Part shown: positions 47,330 through 57,177 of the stretch, one piece after another
Layout: each line of letters opens with the position of its first letter
How positions within the stretch are numbered: the stretch's first letter is position 1
Origin: Eumeta japonica
Taxonomy: Eukaryota > Arthropoda > Insecta > Lepidoptera > Psychidae
DNA length: 64,000 nt
Reading direction: 5' to 3'
Assembly (NCBI GenBank): GCA_005406025.1
Contig: BGZK01000002.1
Span: 744,001-808,000, forward strand
The notes under the pieces: model-generated
Seen by the model: only the letters and a program-made list of their open reading frames with translations
Database searches by the model: none
Told to the model about the DNA's origin: nothing
Translations under genes and position numbers: made by a program

Positions 47330-47830
47330 AGAAATCTGCCCTCGGCTGTACGCACTCATCTGTGATCGGCGTACCGCCGCTCATTCATTACTTATATCAT
47401 AATGATGGATTATTGCTAGTTTTTAATAGTAATATCTAGTCAGTTTAATCTGATTTGTTAATTATGTACCGCTATATCCAGTGAGAGATAGAGAGAGAGA
47501 GAGAGAAAATAAAAAGTAGAGTACAGTATACACTGAACGGCCTGTTCAATGTCCACAATGACAGTAAACACAACTGCGATAGTACGAGACAAATATCCAT
47601 CTCAACCCTCCGTACTAATAACACTTGATGGAATTAGTCTTTTATTTATCCACATTAATAGCGACCCCTCGTGAGATAAATATTGACGTGATTCGTTCTT
47701 AGTGGGACGGGCAAATATGTGCACATCACGAGGTCAGGACAGCTTACAAATTCAATGGGATGTATTTTTATTTCGTAGTGTTACGAAGATCGGCCTGTCC
47801 TCATTATACGGTAATTGAGGGCAACACGCT
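47330..47830. other. Complex island(s), candidate conserved noncoding DNA, with a GA microsatellite
   Basis: Unique complex sequence lies at 47330-47410 and 47520-47830, separated by AT-rich DNA and a (GA)n run at 47481-47508. CATCACGAGGTCAGGACAGC and GATCGGCCTGTCCTCATTAT contain a loose GGTCAGGACAG/CTGTCCTC inverted pair. No coding frame. Confidence 0.3.
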
Positions 47831-47994
47831 TGGAATTTAGATCCACAAAATAAGTCATGTGACGATTTTTTTTAGCGTAATAATATTAGTAAAAGTGTTA
47901 CTGTATTACTAAGCATCGCGTACGAAAAATAACTTCCGATATAAAAAGGTTTTTATATCTCTTTACGAATGAGTTTTTATGCATATATGTGCTA
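47831..47994. other. AT-rich intergenic DNA
   Basis: Nothing recognised. Confidence 0.4.
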
Positions 47995-48036
47995 CGGGAA
48001 ACGAACCCACACCCTCAGGTATGGGTTTGATTCCCG
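47995..48036. repeat. Imperfect 18-bp inverted repeat
   Basis: CGGGAAACGAACCCACAC (47995-48012) and GTATGGGTTTGATTCCCG (48019-48036) pair at 15 of 18 positions around CCTCAG. The GTTTGATTCCCG arm resembles a tRNA T-arm or B-box, but no acceptor or anticodon arms are present, so it is not a tRNA gene. Confidence 0.55.
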
Positions 48037-48179
48037 CACAAGACATATAACACGTAACAAAGCCAAGCACTTTTCACATTAATTGTAATAAATGGACGAA
48101 AATTCTATTGATATACTTAAGTTTACTTTTAGAATTTTATCAAAAGTGTACGAGTACTCATGTGCACGTCCGACTCGTA

Positions 48180-48500
48180 CTTGTTTTTAATACACAAAGA
48201 TTTTTGTTTGTAAGACCTCAGACCATAATAAAACTGTATTTTTGAGCTCAGAAGTTTGAAAAGAAAGAAAATCGATCTTTTGAGCATAATGAGCTCAATA
48301 ATTTACTGCTCCTTCATTTTTAATATTTGGTAACTTAGAAGTAGGAAGAAATTGCAGAGATAGCCTAAAGGGTTAAGTTGTTTAAAAATTTTGAGCTAAA
48401 AACTCGAACAATATTTATAACTCAAGAATCTGAAAAATACATCTATAAACATAATAGCGAAAAGTTTCAGGGATGCCTTGTAGGATCAGCCGTTTTATAA
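48180..48500. repeat. Family C, third locus
   Basis: TTTTTGAGCTCAGAAGTTTG, TTTTGAGCATAATGAGCTC and TTTTGAGCTAAAAACTCGA, followed by ATCTATAAACATAATAGCG and CTTGTAGGATCAGCC, comparable to 39355-39402. Confidence 0.5.
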
Positions 48501-49149
48501 ATTCTTTTTCGTTATTTTGGGAATAAAAAACATTCCAATCGTTGTTCTCCGATACGGTGTTCAAAAAGGCTTTACAAATGGTAAAATTTCTTAAAATTAC
48601 ATGGAATAAAAATGAAATATATAACCTATGAAGGTCCGGTATCAAATCGAGACAGCGATAGCTTCAAGAGACTGGGTTTTACAATTATTGTTCACGTTTA
48701 CAAACAGATATTGTTACATTTGCGTATCAATTCCGACGAATGTAGATAAAGTAATGACTTAACGTACAACTTTCGTTGTTACAAAACATCTGTTTTCTGG
48801 AAACCTGGGGCTGTAAATCAGTTCTGTCGAATTCTGAATTGAAAAAACATAAACCCGTATCGAGGTTAGTGTCAACGCCAGTAGTGTACTGCGCTCGGAA
48901 TTTAGATCCCGGATTGGTATCAGAAGAGTAAATAGTAATTCCATTCGTGTAAGGCGGGTGAAACAAAAATAAAACATAGTATATTAGATGGCTTCACGAG
49001 ATCATAGAAACAAAGTAATGACTACAGTAACATCATTTTTCAATTAACGACAGTACAAATTAACGACAGCTGCAAAACTGCTTTTTTGTCGTTGTACTAC
49101 GATGTTGTGTATTTATGTTTACGCCATATTATCATAATTACATAGAGGT
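48501..49149. other. AT-rich intergenic DNA
   Basis: Two overlapping minus-strand frames (48727-48977) have no recognisable motif. Confidence 0.35.
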
Positions 49150-49400
49150 ATTTCCGCCCCGCGCCGGGCTTTTATACGTTTATACGTTCTCTGAAATTTA
49201 CATGGGGCAGTTCAGTTTCAGGTGCTCGTTCCAGCGGCACGACACTCGCGTGCCCTCTCGTCGTCCGTCGCCCGCCGGCCGCGATCTCATAAAAGGGAAT
49301 GGGATGCGCCCTCCGCCGAGGGACCTTGGGACGCGGCCCGCGGCCCGGCCCCGACAGCGCGACAACTACTGCGTTTGTTGTTAATTATCTGATAATTGCC
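49150..49400. other. CpG-rich island, candidate conserved noncoding DNA
   Basis: A strong GC-rich block (for example GGGACGCGGCCCGCGGCCCG at about 49328-49347) ends sharply in GTTAATTATCTGATAATTGCC, an AT-rich partial palindrome. The open frame across it (49115-49384) is Arg/Pro-rich composition only. Confidence 0.3.
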
Positions 49401-49914
49401 AAGTTTAATATTCCTTTTCTGTTTAATTCGAATTTAACATACTTGTCTCTTGTATTAAAATAGGGGTTGTTAAATTGTATCGAATTCATAAATTCATTAC
49501 GAACAATTATTATATTAGCACATACACTGCGTTATGATTTGAATTTGTATCCCTTATAATTTCTCTGTTTCCGTTTTTCGTCCGATACAGTTGTTTTAAT
49601 CGCACACCACTTATAAGATATCGTACAGAGCTAAAATTTCGCAATTTTATAGATATTACTAATATTAAATTATTTACGGTCGAGCAACCTCAGCGAGAGT
49701 TAATTTTAGCCCCGCTTCGCCCCGCATCGAATGGCATCGCGACTGCAACGCCTTACCTTGACTCGCGGGACTTTTCGTCTCTAGATCCTGGACCGCATAA
49801 ACTCACTTAACAATAAATTGCATATACTCACTTAACAATAAAATTTATTTTATTAGATACATTAAGAAAACATCTACGGGATTATTGAAGTCACTTTGTC
49901 TTTAAATCGGTTTC
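49401..49914. other. AT-rich flank of the BEL element
   Basis: No gene. ACTCACTTAACAATAAA is present twice, about 30 nt apart (49801 and 49829). No LINE coding sequence could be recognised here although the right flank of the BEL insertion is LINE-derived. Confidence 0.4.
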
Positions 49915-49919
49915 TTAAT

Positions 49920-50538
49920 TGTTACGGACAGCCGCGCAATTAACGTAAATTAATGTAAATTTAAAAATTGTATTGTCTTATTCGGGCTTAAAAGTGTTTG
50001 TGTATGTTCTGTGTTTTATTAAAGAGTTTTTCTATAGTTTTTTAATTACCCGGGTACTAGTTTTTAAGGAAAATATTTGTTTGTTTTATTAGAATTGTAT
50101 TGATTAATTGAATATTTGAAATGTAATGTGCGTGTGAGTTGCATACGAAATTGTGCCTTGGGTGGGAGGACCAATCATAGGCCAAAGCGGTCGTCATTAC
50201 GGTACGGCCGCTAATCAGTGTCTCAGGCGCTAGTGGCGCCAATGCATGTTGACAATGCATATGTGAATTAAGTGCATGGCCACCTCCCCAAATTAAAATG
50301 TATGCAACTCACATGTGCAACGGATGCACCACCCATAAAATGCAGTGGGAGTGGTGCATCCGACACAGTGCTAGCCAACCGTCATCTTGTGAAGCTCGGC
50401 AATAAAGTCTGAAAGAAAACGCTGTCCATTATTGACCACGCCGCCACGCGAAATCCGCCGACCAAAGAAAGCGTGCGCATCGTGAAGAGGCAATCCGGGG
50501 TGCGGGCTTACGCGGCGATAGCCGAAATCGCCGTTACA
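49920..50538 (+). repeat. BEL 5' LTR (619 bp)
   Basis: Bounded by TGTTACGG and GTTACA. A CATAAAA box at 50334-50340 precedes a CACAGT initiator-like site (50364-50369) by about 28 nt, and AATAAA follows at 50401-50406, giving a plausible U3-R-U5 order. The CATAAAA box sits in the loop of a 12-bp perfect inverted repeat (50321-50332 with 50351-50362). It differs from the 3' LTR by about two substitutions and a dozen small indels, most of them missing bases here. Confidence 0.96.
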
Positions 50539-50540
50539 GC

Positions 50541-50561
50541 TGGTCCTTCGCCGGATTATCC
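50541..50561 (+). other. Primer-binding site, tRNA-Tyr-like
   Basis: TGGTCCTTCG starts two bases after the LTR and continues CCGGATT. From established tRNA sequences, the 3' end of eukaryotic tRNA-Tyr is complementary to TGGTCCTTCGAGCCGGA, so the site fits tRNA-Tyr apart from an AG missing after TTCG. That gap could be another small deletion. Confidence 0.7.
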
Positions 50562-50948
50562 TGAACAAATTTTACGAGTAAGTCGTGTGCTTCGGATTTT
50601 TATTTCCGTGTGCGCGCTTCGGAGGGTCACCTAGCGGTGTTAACGACATCTCACTGTTTAACGCTTTCGAGCGGTGTGACTAGTTGAGGCGTGGTCACCG
50701 GTTGCCGAGTACGATCTCGGCGCCGAATAGCCCTGCGCGTCGATACGCATGCACAGATAGGGGCCGGACTGTAGGCGCCTGGCGACGGTCGCCCACCGAA
50801 GCTCTATTGCGCACCCTGACTCTGTGCATGTCCACTGTCGAGGCGGGCCCACCTACCCTTCCGTTTTCCATCCTCGTATTGAGCATATCCTCGTCTCGGG
50901 ACCTCGTACGAGCTGAGGGACTTAGTTTGAAGGGATTGAAGATTGAAG
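50562..50948 (+). other. BEL leader between primer-binding site and gag
   Basis: About 390 nt of leader. GC-rich, with overlapping short frames on both strands that have no domains. The first plausible gag ATG is at 50949. Confidence 0.5.
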
Positions 50949-52500
50949 ATGGACGAGAAGTGGACAGCAACGCGTGGCGCGCGTGAACACACCGAGCAAG
51001 AGCGGCAATGGTTGCGCGACAAGCCGGTCGTCAGAAACGGGCACGTCGTCGGCATGGGACCACGGAAATGAGCGGTTCGCAGGCGGAGGAGGATCGACGA
51101 AGTTTGTGATGCATGAGATCCGAGATCGACGCCGAGTCGGCGCTCGATGCAAACGGCGCCAGCGGCATGGCCCTGCGGCACAAAGGAGTCCCGCATGGTT
51201 GAACATTGACGATTCGAACAGAAATGTGAACGGCGCGACAGAAGAAGCGCCGCGTTATTGGCTCAATGAATTTGAGCAAGGGAAAGGACCTGCTGCACCG
51301 CCGCGTCGCGCGCAAAATGTTGTTGCTACGCCTGGAAGCGGACGAAGAGGATTCGGGCGATTTGATTGATTGTGATAACGCGTCCCATTTATCCAAAACG
51401 GATAAACTTGAGAAACGGACCGTTACGTTGGGCGACATCGAGCCCGTGCCCGAATCGAGTCCGACGACAGCGCCACCACCGCCACCGACGGCATGCAGCA
51501 AATTAATGTGCATCCCCTCGTAATACCGACTCGAATATGAGCAGAATCCACATTGGCCGATGCGATCGTACTCGCGATCAAGACTGCTAGCAAAGAAACA
51601 TCGAAAATTGTGAACGAGCCGTCTAAAACTCTGGCAGATCTGCCGAGTTTCTGTGGAAATGTTAGCGAATGGATCGCATTTCGATCGGTATACAATGACA
51701 CGTCGGGACTATTCAGCAATGTTCAAAACGTAGCACGGATCCGCAAAGCGCTCAGTGGCGAAGCGCGTGAAACTTGAAAGCTTGATCTATACTGAAACGG
51801 ATCCGCTACAAATTATGCGAGTGCTCGAGCGCAGGTTCGAGCGACCTGACGCCATAATCAAACAGGAGCTAAATAAATTGAGACGTATGATGCCGATGAA
51901 CGGTGGAATGGGCAACATCAGCTCGTTCGCCAATAAAGTAAATAATTTGTTGCGGCCATACGCACGTTGAATAAATTGAGCTACCTGTCCGCCCGAGATG
52001 ACCGATGAGATAGTTGACAAATTCAATGACATCTTGAAATTCAAATGGTGCGAATACAAGGACTCTCAGAACAGCGACGAGCCCGACTTGTGATGTTGTC
52101 GACTTTTTGAATAAGATAGCCGACCAGTGCAGCGCCTCCATGCCGATAGAAAGGCGGCAGTAGAAATTTGAGAGCCTACACCGGAACGACGCCCGCGAAG
52201 AACAAACACGATCAACACTATGAAGTACGATGACAACAACTCGAATTCGCACACCGCCTTCCAGCCATCAAATCGGTCAACAATAAATGTGAAAATGATA
52301 TGTCCGCTCTGTAACAACGAACACGGCTTACCCGACTGCGGCGAATTTGTGAAGTTGAATATGAGCGAAAATGGGACGCGCGAAAGGCTTCGCATGTGTT
52401 TCCGATGCCTGAGGGCCGTCACATGCAAGCCACGTGCAGAGGAAAGATTATGTCGAGGCGGACATCATAGGCTACTCCACCAAGAGACCACGAGAGGGTC
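50949..52500 (+). pseudogene. BEL gag region (capsid-like, DUF1759) with zinc knuckles
   Basis: Gag packages element RNA into cytoplasmic particles. The ATG at 50949 opens MDEKWTATRG and reaches a stop about 40 codons on. Later frames carry LADLPSFCGNVSEWIAFRSV (about 51628-51687) and ERRFERPD (51828-51851), the hallmark of the BEL/Pao gag domain DUF1759. The zinc-binding region follows: CPLC at 52301-52312, then CFRC (52397-52408) and a GHHRLLH-like end, the two-part Cys/His arrangement usual for this family. Successive pieces sit in different frames (51553-51777, 51755-51970, 52220-52504), so at least several indels or stops separate them. A Pro/Thr-rich linker lies at about 51455-51500. 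Confidence 0.85.
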
Positions 52501-52910
52501 ATGAGGAGCGCCCAGACGACAGCCGTCGTCACCGGCACGTATCTGTAAACAATGTTAATACAATGCGCGCATACTTGAAAATTGTTCCGGTCGAGCTGTA
52601 TGGCCCCGAAGGTTCGATGAAGGTCCACGCACTCCTTGACGAAGGCTCCACGGTCACCTTAATCGATGAGCAGGTGGCGAATCGAATCGGAGCGAAAGGA
52701 CGCCGCGAAACGTTACGCGTCTCGAGTGTCGGTGGCAATGAGATAACCGATGAAAAATCGCGGGTCATTCGAGTTAAAATCAAAGGCTTGTTTTCTCGAA
52801 ACTTGAAACTCATGACAGCTCAGACCATCAGAAACCTGAAGCTAGCTCCAACGCGTGGAGCGCGCCACCGTCGCAACCTGCTCGCACTTGACAGATATCG
52901 CTGAAAATTT
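52501..52910 (+). pseudogene. BEL aspartic protease region
   Basis: The protease matures the polyprotein. In the frame 52434-52904, VHALLDEGSTVTLID (about 52623-52667) contains the DxG catalytic triad form, with Asp at 52638-52640 and Gly at 52644-52646. The variant DEGS in place of DSG or DTG is seen in BEL-type DUF1758 proteases. SVGGNEITDEKS follows. The frame closes at 52904, before the reverse transcriptase, where the family would be continuous. Confidence 0.82.
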
Positions 52911-54330
52911 GATCTATGACGCTGCCGCACCGTGCATCTTGATCGGTCAGGATAATGGGGCTTGATTGTGTCGCGACAAATTAAGAGTGGTCGCGCAAAC
53001 CAGCCTGCCGCCTCCTTGACTCAACTGGGCTGGGTGTTACATGGATGCTGCTCCAGTTTATCACGACCGATAAATACCGTACATCACTTGCGACCGTCCG
53101 ACGCTTCCGACATTGAACTGAATGACATTGTGAAACGGCATTTCGAAATTGAATCCCTCGGCGTGGCTCCGCGTAAACCGAGCCACGATCCAGAAGAGGG
53201 CGCTCGTGTTGCTAGATAGCAATAGTGTAAGATTACCGAGCGGTCAGTTCGAAACATGCCTATTGTGGAAGTCGGACAACGAAACGATGCCTGAAAGTTA
53301 TGACACAGCGACGTCTGCGCAGCATGGAAAAGAAATTGTCAAAGAATGATAATTTGAAACGTGAATGTGAACAGATCAATAATCTGTTAAAAATGGGTAC
53401 GCAGAGCCAGCGCCGAATCAATCTACATCCGAACGCTTGTGGTACCTGCCTCATTTCGCCGTCACGCATCCGCAGAAGAAGAAAGTCCGCCTTGTCTTTG
53501 ATGCGGCCGCCCGTACGAATGGCAAATGTCTGAACGATGCATTGCTCACGGGCCCCGATTTAATAAGATCACTATTGGGTGTACTCGTCCGATTCAGACA
53601 GGGCCGCGTATGTCAGCCGACATCAAAATGTTCCTGCGGGTCAAAATCAGAAAGAAGATCAGAGACAGCACGATTCCTGTGGCGAAATAACATGCACGAA
53701 AATCCACAAGAGTACCGAATGACGTCACTGATTTTCGGCGCCGCCTCATCGCTTGTGCTATCTACATCAAAATCGCAACGCCTCAGAATTTGAACTTAGG
53801 TACCCGGAGGCGTGCAAAGCGATACGATTAGATCACTATGTTGATGACTTCTTGAAAAGTTTTAACAGTATAGAAAGCCAGGCGTGTTTCGAAACAAGTT
53901 TATGAGATTCATCGAAAGGCAGCCTGAGTTACGCGGTTGGGCGAGTAACGAAATTGAAGTCTTGAATGAAATGCCCGACACGCGAAATGACGACAATGTA
54001 CAACTCGGGGGCGACACACAATGAAAAAACCCTCGGCTACAGTGGGACATCAATAATGACGCCCTGGGTTTCAATCTCGGCCTGCGGAACACGCCTACTG
54101 AAGTATTGGAAACATCGCTTCCACCAACAAAACGACAAGTCACGAGTGCAGTCATGTCCGTGTTCGACCCGCTCGGTCTAGCCTCGCCCGTCCTCATCAC
54201 GGGCAAATGCATGCTCAGGACATATGGAGATCAGGGATCGACTGGGACGAAACAATAGAAGCCGATGCACATAAGAAGTGGCTAAAATGGGTGAACGACA
54301 TAAAAGCTGGCATCGATCAGAATACCTCGA
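52911..54330 (+). pseudogene. BEL reverse transcriptase region
   Basis: Copies element RNA into DNA. GWVLHG (about 53028-53045) is the usual start of this region after the protease linker. Then WYLPHFAVTHPQKKKVRLVF (53437-53500) and DAAARTNGKCLNDALLTGPD carry the fingers/palm motifs. The catalytic box YVDD lies at 53837-53848 in the context DHYVDDFLKSF. The pieces occupy different frames (52962-53219, 53149-53349, 53437-53793, then a new frame at about 53825), and a stop follows soon after FLKSF. The palm motif with the first catalytic Asp is around 53610-53640, next to a frame change. Confidence 0.85.
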
Positions 54331-55140
54331 TGCATATCGCCGCCACACCGAGGGGAGCTACATGTGTTCGTCGACGCGAGCGAAAAGTCGTACGCTGCGG
54401 CCGTGTATTGGCGTATAAAATTGAGCGAACACGAAAGCGCAGTTTCGCTAATAGCAAAGGCTCGCGTCGCTCCCTTGAAAGTTATATCGATCCCTCGGCT
54501 CGAATTGCAAGCGGCGCTGTTAGGCGCTCGATTGGCTTCGTCGATACTAACTGAAATCGAATTGAATGTGACCCGCAAAATATTTTGGACTGATTCTCGC
54601 ACAGTTCTATCTTGGATCCGCTCCGACCCACGGTCGTTCAAACCGTTGTCGCTCATCGTCTGGCCGAATTGGAGGAACACACGACGGTGAAATGTTGGAG
54701 GTGGGTGCCTACGAAATTGAACGTCGCTGATGACGCGACACGAGACCCGCCTACCCACTTTGATGAAACGCACCGATGGTTCCACGGACCCGATTTCCTG
54801 CGCAAAGCGAAGACGAATGGCCGCAGGAAACTGTTGAAAGCGAACGACCGACGGGGAGGAGAGATCATGTACGACGTTGACACTGGTCAATAAAGAAGAC
54901 TCGCAAGTCGTACCAAACGTGAGCCGATTCTCGAGTTGGACCCGATTACTCCGCAGTACGGCCAGAGTATTGCAAGCTATTGATTTGTTTCGGGTCAAAC
55001 GAAAAGTTAATGCATTGAAACATAAGAGGACGGCAACTAAAACGAGTTCAGACCCAACGTGGAAGCACATAAGCAAGAGGCGCATACACCAGCCCAGAAA
55101 GACAATAGAAGACTTGAAGAGAACGATCGGCACCCTTTGA
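54331..55140 (+). pseudogene. BEL RNase H-like (A17) region
   Basis: In the frame 54364-54690, FVDASEKSYAAAVYWRI begins at about 54367 and is the start of the RNase H-like fold found next to the BEL peptidase A17 domain. LELQAALLGARLAS (about 54499-54540) and FWTDSRTVLSWI (about 54589-54624) are the following conserved stretches with acidic residues. TKLNVADDATRD (frame 54612-54893, about 54712-54747) follows in another frame. Breaks separate this from the reverse transcriptase and from the integrase. A 283-codon open frame on the opposite strand (54282-55133) is a shadow of this region. Confidence 0.82.
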
Positions 55141-56000
55141 GTTTGAATTGTGATTACATTCGAAGGGCCGAAACGTTACTTTTGCTCGAGGCGCAAAATG
55201 TTTTGAAAGGAAACGACACACTTACGAGAAGGCAAAACGGTCACACGAAGAAGCCGTCTACGAAAGTTTGCTATGGAAATTGATGAAAACGGCGTTCTTC
55301 GTCTGAAAGGAAGAATAAAGGCCGCTAAAGATGTGTCGTTTACCTTAAATCGCCCCGCTGTGCTCAGTGGCGATAGTTCGATCGCAAAATTGATCATGAA
55401 ACACTACCATGAAAGGTTCAATCACGGAAACCACAACACCGTGATGAACGAAATTAGCAGAAATATTATATCACGTCGTTGCGATCGAAACTGCGAAAAA
55501 TCGCCCACGAATGTCAATGGTGCAGAATTAACAGAAGTCTGCCGAAAATGCCGTCTGCGGAGGGTGACCTGCCTCCCGAACGCCTACGTCATCACCAACC
55601 CCTTCACGTGTACGGGGTCGATTATTTCGGGCCTATGAGTGTGACGATAGGCCGCAGACACGAAAAGAGATACGGGCGCTATTCACATGCCTGACAACAC
55701 GCGCCGTACATATTGAACTGGCGGAGTCTTTGTCATCAGACTCCATGATACTGGCTTTGCGTCGATTCATCGCTCGAAGAGGAACTCCGAGTGATGTATT
55801 CGGACAACGGCACGAATTTCGTCGGCGCAAACAAAGAACTGATGAACATACAAGAGGTACACGAGAAGATGAAGAAAGAAGCCGACGTCCGCACCATAAC
55901 TTGAAGTTCATACCTCCCGGCGCTCCGAACATGGGTGGCGCCTGGGGCGTTTGGTGCGATCTATCAAAACCGCGTTGGCCGCTACATTGAGAGAGAGCCC
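55141..56000 (+). pseudogene. BEL integrase region
   Basis: Inserts the cDNA into the genome. A His/Cys zinc-binding end includes HERFNHGNHNTVMNEI (about 55411-55458) and a downstream Cys-x2-Cys. GVDYFGPM (about 55615-55638) supplies the first catalytic Asp in the typical D-Y-F-G-P context. SDNGTNF-type sequence at about 55800-55820 supplies the second. The region that would hold the catalytic Glu, near 55935-55955, reads G-A-W-G and is where two frames meet, so the Glu is lost or shifted. Frames used: 55273-55638, 55479-55694, an uncaptured frame near 55800, and 55951 onward. Confidence 0.82.
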
Positions 56001-56511
56001 TCGCGAAGAAGTTCTCCACACCCTGCTGCTAGAAGCCGAGCACATTGTCAACTCCAGACCGTTGACGGAGGTGGACGTCGAACCTGCCGAGGCCGAGAGC
56101 CTCACGCCTAACCACTTCCTGATCGGGCGCTCCTGCGGCGCTGCCGCAGCGGGCCACTTTGACGACAACGTGCTCCTCGGGCCTGCAAACTGGCGCACGT
56201 GTCAGCGCCTCGCCGATCACTTCTGGCAGAGGTGGTTGAGAGAATACTTACCGACTCTGGTGCCCCGCCGGGCGCGCGGCGACCCTATATGCCGCGCGCC
56301 GGCCGAGGGCGACATCGTGCTGATCGTCGACTCATCATCACCTCGATACTCGTGGCCTCGAGGCAGAATTAAGAAGACCTACCCGGGTCCTGACAACCAG
56401 GTTCGTGTGGTGGACGTCGAGACGACTGGTGGCGTTCTGCGGCGTCCCACTTCGAAGATCGTCGTGCTGGTGTCAGCTGAGGCGACGGCTGTTCCGTGTC
56501 CTGAAGTGTAG
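55951..56511 (+). pseudogene. BEL integrase end and C-terminal DUF5641 region
   Basis: An uninterrupted 186-residue frame ending in TAG at 56509-56511. HTLLLEAEHIVNSRPLTEVD (about 56017-56076) and LTPNHFLIGRS (56101-56133) are conserved at the end of BEL/Pao integrases. SSPRYSWPRGRIKKTYPG and VRVVDVETTGGVLRRPTSKI (to about 56460) match the C-terminal DUF5641 domain. This is the least damaged coding stretch of the element. It ends 22 nt before the 3' LTR. Confidence 0.88.
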
Positions 56512-56522
56512 TGCTGCGCACC

Positions 56523-56533
56523 GAGGGGGAGAA
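56523..56533 (+). other. BEL polypurine tract
   Basis: GAGGGGGAGAA lies immediately upstream of the 3' LTR, the expected position and composition for plus-strand DNA priming. Confidence 0.85.
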
Positions 56534-57177
56534 TGTTACGGACAGCCGCGCAATTAACGTAAATTAATGTAAATTTAAAAATTGTATTGTCTTATTCGGG
56601 CTTAAAAGTGTTTGTGTGTGTTCTGTGTTTTATTAAAGAGTTTTTCTATAGTTTTTTAATTACCCGGGTACTAGTTTTTAAGGAAAATATTTGTTTGTTT
56701 TTATTAGAATTTTGTATTGATTAATTGAATATTTGAAATGTAATGTGCGTGTGAGTTGCATACGAAATTGTGCCTTGGTGGGGAGGACCAATCATAGGCC
56801 TTGAAAGCGGTCGTCATTACGGTACGGCCGCTAATCGGTGTCTCAGGCGCTAGTGGCGCCAATGCATGTTTGACAATGCATATGTGAATTAAGTGCATGG
56901 CCACGCCTCCCCAATTAAAATGTATGCAACTCACATGTGCAACGGATGCACCACCCATAAAATGCAGTGGGAGTGGTGCATCCGACACAGTTGCTAGCCA
57001 ACCGTCATCTTGTGAAGCTCGGCTTAATAAAGTCTGAAAGAAAGAAAACGCTGTCCATTATTGACCACGCCGCCACACTGCAAGAAATCCGCCGACCAAA
57101 GAAAGAAGCGTGCGCATCGTGAAGAGAGGCAATCCGGGGTGCGGGCTTACGCGGCGATAGCCGAAATCGCCGTTACA
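56534..57177 (+). repeat. BEL 3' LTR (644 bp)
   Basis: Matches the 5' LTR over its whole length. It has extra bases at several short runs, for example GAAAGAAAGAAAAC versus GAAAGAAAAC and GAAGAGAGGC versus GAAGAGGC. The inverted repeat around CATAAAA and the AATAAA are conserved. Confidence 0.96.

Noticed and set aside
47995..48036. Possible tRNA gene
   Set aside because: Only a T-arm-like sequence is present. No acceptor stem, D-arm or anticodon arm.
50684..51719. Many overlapping 75-160-codon frames on both strands
   Set aside because: GC-rich BEL leader and gag DNA is poor in stops. Only the plus-strand pieces with gag motifs are supported.
54282..55133. 283-codon open frame on the minus strand, the longest in the window
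   Set aside because: It lies antisense to the BEL RNase H-like region, whose plus-strand frames carry recognisable motifs. Its translation has no domain. It is a shadow of coding composition.
56512..56533. Possible envelope gene downstream of BEL pol
   Set aside because: Only 22 nt separate the last pol stop from the 3' LTR, so there is no room for one.
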